DNA of 64,000 bases from Apoderus coryli (Eukaryota; Arthropoda; Insecta; Coleoptera; Attelabidae), in the NCBI GenBank assembly GCA_911728435.2, contig OU452209.1, positions 16,040,869 through 16,104,868 on the forward strand. Reading direction: 5' to 3'. Made by a program: the position numbers and the translations under genes. This document shows positions 55,430-64,000 of this stretch, piece after piece. The notes beneath the pieces are model-generated. The model had not been told where the DNA came from. It worked only from the letters and a program-made list of their open reading frames with translations, and made no database searches. Position 1 is the first letter of the stretch. The number at the start of each line of letters is the position of its first letter.

Positions 55430-57321
55430 TATTTATACGCAGATATTTTATATTTCAGATCTAGGCCAAATTCTTGTACGCAAAATAATTGATTTTTTTT
55501 ATTTTAAACACCAATTCATCTAGTTAAATATAAAAATTTTTACATTTTAATTTTTTTTCATTTTACCCCTTTTTTTTAATATTTACGAACGCCTATGTAA
55601 ATAAAAATTTTATGCTGCATTTTTTAGGTTATCTTATATCATAGCTATATATAATTAGCCAATTTTTCTGGTATATTTGGGAAACATTTTTTTTTTCGTT
55701 TTTGACTCTTTTTTTAAGACTATTTTCGAACGCCTGTGTGAACGAATTCTTTTATGTAACATTTTTTAGGTTATATTCTATCACAACTATAAAAAATTAT
55801 TCAATATTTCGGATAAGTTTAAGAACTATGATTTTTTAAATTTTTGAACCCTCTTTTAAACCCCTTGCCTACGCTCAATGTTAATCACCACCTATAAATA
55901 GCCTGTAGTATTTTCGTACCAAATGTGGTTAAAATCCGTTAAGTGGTTTTTGAGTTATCACGGATACGAATTTTTTCTGACCCTTTTATAGAATTTTCAC
56001 GGACGCCTATGGAACATTAATTTTTGTCGTGTATTTTTAACACCAACTCAACTCGCTAAATATAAAATTTTTTACATTTTAATTTTTTTTTATTTTACCC
56101 CTTTTTCTACTATTTACGAACGCCTCTGTGAATAAAAATTTTATGCTGCATTTTTTAGGTTATCTTATATCAAAGCTATATATAATTAGCCAATTTTTCT
56201 GGTATATTTGGGAAACATTTTTTTTTCGTTTTTGACCCTTTTTTTAACACTATTTTTTTCGAACGCCTGTGTGAACTAATTTTTTTATGTAACATTTTTT
56301 AGGTTATATTCTATCACAACTATAAAAAATTATTCAATATTTCGGATAAGTTTAAGAACTATGATTTTTTAAATTTTTGAACCCTCTTTTAAACCCCTTG
56401 CCTACGCTCAATGTTAATCACCACCTATAAATATCCTGTAGTATTTTCGTACCAAATGTGGTTAAAATCCGTTAAGTGGTTTTTGAGTTATCACGGATAA
56501 AAAAAATTTCTGACCCTTTTATAGAATTTTCACGGACGCCTATGATACATTAATTTTTGTCGTGTATTTTTAACACCAATTCATCTAGTTAAATATAAAA
56601 AATTTTACATTTTAATTTTTTTTTATTTTACCCCCTTTTCTACTATTTACGAACGCCTATGTGAATAAAAATTTTATGCTGCATTTTTTAGGTTATCTTA
56701 TATCAAAGCTATATATAATTAGCCAATTTTTCTGCTATATTTGGGAAACGTTTTTTTTTTTCGTTTTTGACCCTCTTTTTAAACTATTTTCGAACGCCTG
56801 TGTGAACCAATTCTTTTATGGAATATTTTGGCTTATATTGTATCACAGCTATGAAAAATTATTCCATATTTCGAATAAGTTTAGGAAATATATTTTTTTT
56901 ATGTTTTGACCCCTTTTCCACTATTTACGAACGCCTATGAAAGTAAGTTATTCATGACACATTTTATAGGTTATATTCTATCAAAACTATAAATAACTAG
57001 TTAATATTTCTGCTATTTTTAAGGAATACGTTTTTTTTTTTAATCTTTTTTACCCCATTTTACACTATTTTCGGACGCCAATGTGGTTTAATATTTTATG
57101 TTCAATATTTTAGGTTATATTCAATTAAATGCGTAAAAAATTATGCAGTATTTCGGATAAGTTTAAGAACTATGAATTTTTTTAATTTTTGAACCCTCTT
57201 TTAAACCCTTTGCCTACGCTCAATGTTTCCCAAAATCTAATCAGCTCATTGCCATGTCCAATAGTATTTTTGTACCAAATTTGATTAAAATCTGTTAAGC
57301 GGTTTTTGCGTTATCGTGCAT

Positions 57322-57352
<31 letters not shown>
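55430..57352 (+). repeat. 532-bp tandem repeat ending in (CAGA)n
   Basis: The landmark TATGCTGCATTTTTTAGG occurs at 55611, 56142 and 56675, periods of 531 and 533. Units contain internal related half-units marked by ACGAACGCCTATGTGAA or CGAACGCCTGTGTGAA and TTTTAGGTTATATTCTATC. The last copy ends with AAAATCTGTTAAGCGGTTTT, GTTATCGTGCATA and a (CAGA)n run at 57322-57352. That closing sequence is like the 3' tails of some widespread insect non-LTR or SINE-type elements, so the array may be a tandemly amplified retroelement 3' end. Confidence 0.85.
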
Positions 57353-57483
57353 TTTTTTTAAAACTACTTATTTATGTATAAAATGACCAAAAAGAAGTAT
57401 TTCCGGTGAAATTAAAAAAAATTTTTTTTTCATGAAACTAATAGTCTCCATATATACATATATTACATATATGATATGGAGAG

Positions 57484-60400
57484 CTAAAAATCGAGGGAAT
57501 CCTGATTATCATTTGCCATTCTCACCGAACGGGCCAAAAACGAGTTACAGCCGTAATTTGTTCTGGTGAACGGTTGATAAAATAAACGTCTTGTGCGGGT
57601 GGACTGAAACGGAATGTGAATTCCTATGGCACTCAACAGATCAGGACATCTCACGTTGCTGTTGCTAATATCATACAGCAAGACTAAATCGTGTTTCAGA
57701 CGTCGATCGGTAAGCGAATCAATGTTAAGATATTTCTGCAAATCGGCATACAGTTCCACACGGTCCTCCAGAGTAAAATGAATATGCAATTTGTAGGCCA
57801 TGTACCTTAGAAATTTATGCTGTACCTGTTCGATCTTCTGCCTATGAATGGAATAATTCGGTGACCATACAGCAGAGGCGTACTCAAGACAAGGCCTCAC
57901 CAAACTTGTATACAGCAGCTTGAGTGAAACAACGCTCGTGAACTCTCGTGAACATCGCTTTATAAATCCGAGAACCTTCAGTGATCTAGAAACCATAGAG
58001 GAGATGTGAGGAGCGAAGGTCAATCTGCTATCAAGCAAGACTCCAAGATCCTTAACCATATCAACCGATTTCAGTGATGACTGATTTAAGGTGTAGTTGA
58101 AAGGAATGGTATGTCTTGATCTTGTGAAGGAAATCACACAGCACTTGTCAATATTGAGGTGCATATCATTTCGAACACACCATGCATGAAATGCGTTGAG
58201 ATCGGATTGTAATTGATCACAGTTTTCACTATTGTTCACTTTTTTAAATAGCTTGAGGTCATCAGCAAATAAGAGGAAATCGCTAGAGGTGAAGCAGCTG
58301 GGCGATGTCATCAACAAAAATATTAAAAAATAGCGGTCCCAAGTGAGATCCCTGGGGAACTCCCGATGAGACATGAACTTCGTTGGACACAAAGCCGCTA
58401 AATGTCAGTGAGATAGCTACCGACCCATTTGAGAAAATTCCCACTGATGCCAACCTCGGCCAATTTTACCAATAGAATATTGTGGTTAACCCGATCGAAC
58501 GCCTTAGAAAAGTCCGTATATATGGAATGCACCTCCGATCCACCCTCCAAGGACTCGAGAATAAAATTCACGTATTTGACAAGGTTAAGTTCCGCTGATT
58601 TTCCGGGCAGAAATCCGTACTGCTGGTCTATAATTGAATTATTCAGAAGAGGTTGGATGTACTGAATTATAATCTTCTCGAACACCTTGGGAATCACACT
58701 AAGAATGCTGATTGGTCTATAATTACTGATGTCATGCTTATCTCCAGACTTATGAATAGGTGTGATAAAACTGGACTTCCAAAAGTCAGGAAAGCAACCA
58801 GTCTGCAAAGACTTATTATAAATAGCATGCAGTGGCCTTGCCAGCACAAAACTACACTGTTTTAAAAAACTAGGAGGAAGTCCGTCCGGCCCTGGCCCCT
58901 TATTTGGATCAAGTCCTGAAAGTTTTTCAAAAATTTCAGATATAGAAATATTTAAGTTTGTAAAATTGATGTCGTTGACACTGAGACGTTCGGGAATACA
59001 CGTATTATTGGTAGTATAGACAGATGAAAAGTGCCTAGAAAAGAGGTTAACCACGGACTGTGGACCACGGAGTAAAAATCATTTAGCATCGAATCCAGGG
59101 ACTTGCCATAAAATAATGCATCAAAGTCGACCGCACCTATGTATTCATTTATTTGGCTGTACTTTGCAGATTTAAAGTCGTAATAGTATCCATCTCCGGC
59201 AAGATTAGCGCCGCGCTCATCAAAATACCCCAAATTGACACAAAGAGTGGGGTGATGATTATCCTCTGGTAATAAAGATGTCTAATCATAGACATTATTT
59301 AAAATAAATCATATTTTAATTTATTATTAACTAAAAATTATACTACGACGCCTATGACTAAATATTCACAATTCTTGCTAATAGTTTGCAATTTTTACTT
59401 AAAAGCATTTTTTAAACGTTCCATATTTTTACTTAGGTTGCATTTTTAATAATTTATATTGAATATTTATACATAATAATGTAAATTAAATTAGTAATAA
59501 TTTTAGCTGTTTTCAGCATTATTTTGTATATAAATAGTTGATTAATTTTTAATAAAATCAGATTCAATCAAACATTGTTTCTCAATTAAAACCACCACTG
59601 TTGCACAAGTAACCTTTATGCCTAGTAGGGGAGTGAGACTGCTCTTCCTAACAGTGGTTCCTAACTAACAAACCAACACTGTTGCACAAGTAACCTTTAT
59701 GCCAAGTAGGGGAGTGAGACTGCTCTTCCTAACAGTGTTGCTTAACTATTACCGCTGCTCTCAGCCACCCAAGCGAGAGCAAAGTAATCTTCGGAGGGAT
59801 AAAACTAATCACCCTTCGAACAAAGAAGTATAAGAGCGATGAACTAAAAGATTCGCCCTCGTGCTCAGAATGAGGTCGAGTAAAACATCTCTGGGATTAA
59901 AAACATAATTTCTTTGAAATAAATTTAAATACGAACACACATTTGATAATGTTTCAATACAGTCCATTTCCTGGGCGGTACACGGGTTTGATGGCACTGC
60001 AGTCGAACTGAACTCGTCAGTCCCCCACAAAGCGCTCGGCAAATTAAAATCACCAAAGGCACACAATTCACAACACTGTCCATCGCAAATGGCCTCCAAG
60101 GACCCACTCACAGCCGCATACGCCAACTCTGATGACCGCGGAGGGATGTACACAGCACCCAAAACAACGGCGTCGCTTCCGCTACCAATGCGCACGAACA
60201 GTTGTTCAACGTAAGCTGCACAATTCAAGGACATGCTCTTTATAGATTTACGAACTGCTATCAACACACCTCCATCACGCTTGCATTGACTAGTCTGTAA
60301 GGATCTGTCCTTTCTATAAACATCAAAATCGGTCAGTCCCAGCTCAACGTCAAGAATCTCGTCATTCAACCACGTTTCCGTGAGAACAAGAACATCAAAC

Positions 60401-60510
60401 GTGCAGACAGAAACATTACATAAAAATTGCGTGAGTTTCGTTCTCATACCACGAACATTTTGGTAGTATATGGATAAATCTCGGAACTTCGAAGCTAGTT
60501 TTTTCGTGGT
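57484..60510 (-). pseudogene. Jockey-like LINE remnant E (EN and RT)
   Basis: Read on the minus strand: endonuclease from about 60490 (LSIYYQNVRGMRTKLTQF, LVLTETWLND, GAVYIPPRSS, FGDFNLPSALWG), then EDNHHPTLCVNLGYF at about 59250 after an insertion. Part of the linker is lost near 59050 (VVH joined to VVNLFSRHFSSVY). RT follows: GPGPDGLPPSFL, NYRPISILSVIPKVFE, IYTDFSKAFDRVNHN, a frameshift near 58395, SSGVPQGSHLGPL, LLFADDLKLFKKV and VRPCLEYASAVWSPNY, ending at TAA 57484. Catalytic motifs are readable but the frame is broken several times. Confidence 0.9.
59282..59811. mobile_element. Insertion splitting LINE E, unknown family
   Basis: The LINE E endonuclease is interrupted between its Asp (SLFEGD) and His (EDNHHP) motifs by ~520 bases flanked by CTAATCA at 59282-59288 and 59805-59811, a candidate 7-bp target duplication. 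Inside are two 81-bp tandem copies (59596 and 59677), each bounded by CACTGTT and AACAGTG (or AACAGTGTT). No coding capacity is present. A solo LTR or other non-autonomous element is possible. Confidence 0.55.
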
Positions 60511-60692
60511 AGTATTTTAGGAACTCCACCTAAGTACCTGAGAGTGATGTTCTTTTCACCATTTTCCAAACCAGCCTTAATTTGTCTTTGTTTTGTATTA
60601 TTTGTAAGTATAATTTATAGTAATCTACATTTGGGTAATTTTATTATTAATTTTACAAACATATTATAAAAAAAATCGAATAAAAAAATGTT
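60511..60692. other. Spacer, nothing recognised
   Basis: Short AT-rich spacer between LINE E and the broken minus-strand gene. Confidence 0.5.
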
Positions 60693-61188
60693 TTAACTGG
60701 ATGAATCCCATCCTTCCTCGTCTGAATCAACAGTCTCTTCTTCATCATCCGTTGATGATTCCGACTGCGACTCTGTTTGCACATTAGGTGAAGCCGAAAG
60801 TAACAAAGTTAGAGTTTCTTTGGAAAACGGTTTACTATGCTTTTTAGGTATTGGTCTCATTCCAGTTATAATAGGATCGGAAGTAAGCAACAGCCTATTC
60901 AACACATCCAAATTGCAAGATTCTCTTGAAAACTTTCTTGCAAAATTTTGGCGATAGATCCTATTACGTGCTTCTGATGCCTCCTCTGATAATTGACCTA
61001 TCGGAAGCAGCGCATTTTCGATAACCATTGGGCCATGAATTAATATTTTGTGCATAGTGAGAGTCATTGGATGTCACGGGAAGAGCTGGATGTAGATTTC
61101 TGCAGTTTCCTTTGCATAATCCGAAAATTTTTCTATGTTAATTTTATGTCCACACGATAATACTTCTAAAATTATTTTTAATCTGTGC
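60693..61188 (-). pseudogene. Transposon-associated insect protein, C-terminal fragment
   Basis: One minus-strand frame runs from about 61188 to TAA 60693 with a single internal TGA at about 61076. It reads LKIILEVLSCGHKINIEKFS, DYAKETAEIYIQLFP, stop, HPMTLTMHKILIHGPMVIEN, ALLPIGQLSEEASEARNR and LDVLNRLLLTSDPIITGMRP, ending in an acidic tail (STDDEEETVDSDEEGWDSSS). I recall 'hHKILIHG ... LPIGQLSEEAxEARNK' as a multi-copy protein family in arthropod genomes, probably from mobile DNA, but cannot name it or its function. LINE F begins where this frame is cut. Confidence 0.55.
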
Positions 61189-62295
61189 AATCTAGCTCCA
61201 CTCTTATTTGCCATCTATGTAAATGACATTGCTGCTGAAGTCTCTAGCGACTATCTTTTGTTCGCCGATGATTTGAAATTGTATAGACCAATTGCTACTG
61301 AGGACGACTGCATATGCTTGCAACGGGATCTCGGTGAACTTGAGGAATGGTGCATTAGGAACAGGCTTCCGCTCAATGTCAGTAAGTGCAAACTCATGTC
61401 ATTTACCAGACGACAGAGTGTAATTAGTTTCAATTATACGCTGAATGGTGTTGTTCTTGAATCTTGTGAGTCAATAAAGGACTTGGGAGTGATCATGGAT
61501 AGTGAAATGACGTTTGATACTCATATTGACTCTATTTCACAAAGCGCGATCCGAATGATGGGTTTTATTCTCCGCTCAACTACTGATTTTCAGGATATTG
61601 ACTGTCTGCTTCAGCTGTACGTGAGTTTTGTCCGCTCTAGATTGGAATATGCCTCTTTTGTATGGTCTCCTTTATACCAGGTACACATCAATAAATTGGA
61701 GCGTATTCAAAGAAAATTTTTAAAAATTTTAGCTTTTAAGATCGATGGATATTTCCCAGTCAGGGGCATTGACCATTATATATTGTTAAACAGATTTAAT
61801 GTTAATTCATTGGTTTTTCGTAGAGATTCGGCTGGTCAAATATTCCTGTTTAAGCTTATAAACGGCATAATTAACTCCCCTCGCCTTCTGGAACAACTGC
61901 CCTTTAATTTACCGTAATTTTCTCGAACGATGAATTTATTTAGAGTGCCGCGTTTCAACACCAATTATGCATCGAGATCACCTCTTTACCGAGCATGCCG
62001 AACCTGCGATTGTCTAATATACATCGATCTGTACATTACTTTGACGGGTCACTGTGGTCTTTTCGCGCTGGTTTGTATCGGTACTTGAGCACCCTGGACA
62101 TGTAGAGCGTATGGTGAGTTTGTCGTATGGTGATTTTGTTGTATTGTTGTTAACTTTGTATTGCTTTAGGGTGTATTTCTCTGAGGTTATGCTTTTTCGA
62201 TAATTTTTATCAATTATTTAGTTTACTATTGAGATAATATCCATTGTCTAGTACTTAGAATTGTCTTGTTATTGGGTCTTGACAATAAAGTAACG
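61189..62295 (+). pseudogene. Jockey-like LINE remnant F (RT C-terminal half)
   Basis: 5'-truncated: starts inside the palm at LAPLLFAIYVNDIAAEV, followed by the catalytic LLFADDLKLYRPI, NVSKCKLMSFTRR, KDLGVIMDSEMTFDTHI and VRSRLEYASFVWSPLY. The frame ends near 61917 and continues after a frameshift (RVPRFNTNYASRSPLYRACR). A 3' UTR follows with TTGACAATAAAGTAAC near 62279. It is inserted into the transposon-associated gene fragment on its left. Confidence 0.88.
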
Positions 62296-63715
62296 TCGAT
62301 GTAGCACTTGATTCTTTCTACAACGATATTTATGGTAAATTTGATAATTTCGTGCTGCTGTTTAGGAATTTTAGTCATCAGTATCCACCGTGGTACACTT
62401 CCATTATTATTCGAAATATTAAACTTAAAGCCAAATTGCATAATAAATACAAAAAAACCAAATTGTTATCAGAATACAATAAGTTTAGCGATATTAGGAA
62501 AACTATAAAATTCCAGATTGCGTCTGCGTACAGGGACTACATACTAAATACAGAGAATAATATTGAGCGTAATCCTAAGGCATTCTGGTCTTTCGTCAAT
62601 AGCAAACTCGTATCCCAGGCATAATGAACTTTGAAGGAAACACTTTTGATGACCCACAGTCTATAATTAGCATGTTTGGAGTATATTTTGAAAGTGTATT
62701 TGTTAAATGTAATGATGACAGTGATTTTGGCGATGTGTCTTGAGATGGCGTTTGTGGTAACGATATAACTTTTGATTCTATAGATGAGAGTGAGGTTATC
62801 GAGGCTGCTAAGAAACTCAAAAATAAACTTACCTCTGGGCCAGACGGGATACCATCTTTTTTTGTAAGAGATACTATTGTAATTCTGTCCTCGCCATTGT
62901 GTCTTATATTTAATTTAATTGTTAAGAACCATACATTTCCAAAAGTATGGAAATTCGCTAAGGTATGTCCAGTATTTAAGAAGGGAGATCGCGCAGATGT
63001 CAGGAACTATCGGCCAATATCGATTTTATCGAATTTCTCAAAGATACTTGAAATAGTCCTATATAACCGTATATACAAAATTGTCAAGTCACAGTTGGCC
63101 GATTATCAACATGGTTTTATTACACAGAGATCTTGTCTTACTAATTTAGCAATATTTACGCAGATTACATTGGATGAGCATGGACAAGTTGACGTTATTT
63201 ACACTGATTTCTGCAAAGCATTTGACACTATAGATCATCAAACTTTAATTAGAAAACTTCCAAAATTTGGCTTTGATTTCGGTGCTGTCCTTCTGATTCA
63301 GTCTTATCTGCATGATAGACATCAGTTCATATCTTATAACGGTTTTAATTCCATCGATTATTTGGCCACATCTGGGGTTCCACAAGGATCAAACTTGGGA
63401 CCTCTACTTTTTCTTCTCTTTATTAACGACCTTGGCGAGTCCTTGATTTGTTCTAAATTGATTTTTGCCGATGACCTTAAGATATTTAATTCTGTGGATG
63501 GTATCAGTGATTGTGATGCGTTGCAGATGTGCCTTGATTCCATAGGGGAGTGGTGTACACTCAATAGGATCGCTCTTAATCCGGCCAAATGTAGTGTTGT
63601 TACATATACGAAGAAACAGTGTCCCATTACTTACAACTATAATATTGATAAAATACAATTACAACGTTCTGACTCCATCAATGATTTGGGAGTGCTTTTT
63701 GATTCTGCCTTAAGT
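62296..63715 (+). pseudogene. Jockey-like LINE remnant G (linker and RT)
   Basis: Begins in the linker (FRNFSHQYPPWYTSIIIRN, NPKAFWSFVNSKL), with a frameshift near 62620 and a TGA near 62743, then LTSGPDGIPSFFVRDTI, NYRPISILSNFSKILE, DVIYTDFCKAFDTIDHQ, SGVPQGSNLGPLLFLLFIND, LIFADDLKIFNSV and INDLGVLFDSALS, where it breaks off. It is closely related to LINE D. The thumb is cut off by the TACAGGGTG repeats at about 63716. Confidence 0.9.
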
Positions 63716-64000
63716 ATAAGCTCAAATTTATATACAGGGTGAATCAAAAATGTATTTCTTTATTTTGTTAAGGTGAAATATTTTGAATAATTTTTTGATT
63801 TCTTTAGATTTCAAATCAAGATTTTTTTAAAAGTTAAACTATAAGCTCAAATTTATATACAGGGTGAATCAAAAATGTATTTCTCTATTTTTTTAAGACT
63901 TTTAGACATGCGCCAGAACCTTATCAGCGATAAGTGACTTTTTATTTTCTTTAAAAGAGAAATTTTTAGCATAGGGTTTAATTTTATATACAGGGTGAAT
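63716..64000 (+). repeat. Short tandem repeats starting TACAGGGTGAATC
   Basis: TATACAGGGTGAATCAAAAA occurs at 63731 and 63856, 125 bases apart, with a longer shared block beginning ATAAGCTCAAATTTATA. A third TACAGGGTGAAT at 63989 runs off the window. The array interrupts LINE G. TACAGGGTG is also the terminus of several smaller repeats in this window, which suggests a common element family that extends to the right. Confidence 0.75.

Overview
The window is nuclear DNA of an insect, probably a beetle or another holometabolan. The reasons are very AT-rich intergenic DNA, short GT-AG introns, insect-type housekeeping genes (brat, CDT2/DTL, LARS1, mRpL49, a GDT1/TMEM165 homologue, cathepsin O), and many Jockey/CR1-like LINE remnants, mariner, hAT-like and THAP-bearing transposons. 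No bacterial, viral or organellar gene was recognised, and the species cannot be fixed from the sequence alone.

Layout. 1-3738 (+): the last three visible coding exons of the NHL-repeat gene brat, with a 352-bp satellite in the last intron. 3.7-17.6 kb: a gene-poor AT-rich stretch, part of which may be brat 3' UTR, holding a fold-back element, a hairpin MITE, an internally deleted mariner and a 2.1-kb satellite of 142-bp units. 17.6-21.6 kb: a long hairpin fused to a tRNA-like sequence, then a hAT-like element (8-bp target duplication) that has swallowed a LINE. 22.2-29.2 kb (-): a six-exon GDT1/TMEM165 gene whose 5.6-kb intron is filled with fragments of at least three LINE types. 30.2-30.8 kb (+): a small secreted Asn-rich protein gene with a readable TATA/Inr promoter. 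31.3-38.3 kb (+): complete cytosolic leucyl-tRNA synthetase in 13 exons, one intron carrying a 2.6-kb 21-bp palindromic minisatellite. 38.5-39.1 kb (-): mRpL49, tail-to-tail with LARS1, with scrambled copies of its 5' end upstream. 41.2-47.9 kb (-): the CDT2/DTL gene in three exons, the second intron holding a full-length mariner next to a LINE with an open 947-codon ORF2. 48.2-50.8 kb: a THAP-coding element with ~140-bp inverted termini and an 875-bp element with ~120-bp inverted termini and a perfect 8-bp target duplication. 51.0-52.2 kb (+): cathepsin O. 52.6 kb: an orphan THAP first exon. 54.4-55.0 kb (-): the last two exons of an ABCG half-transporter. 55.4-64.0 kb: a 532-bp tandem repeat, three more LINEs and a broken transposon-associated gene.

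The protein genes do not form a pathway; they are ordinary neighbours in a eukaryotic genome. The main story is how mobile and tandem DNA occupies introns and gaps while exons stay intact. I found no clear sign of a wholly new biological system. The most testable novelties are the inverted-repeat elements at 48.2-50.8 kb, the hAT-like element with a nested LINE, the duplicated mRpL49 5' region, the PIP-like box at the DTL C-terminus, and the Asn-rich secreted protein.
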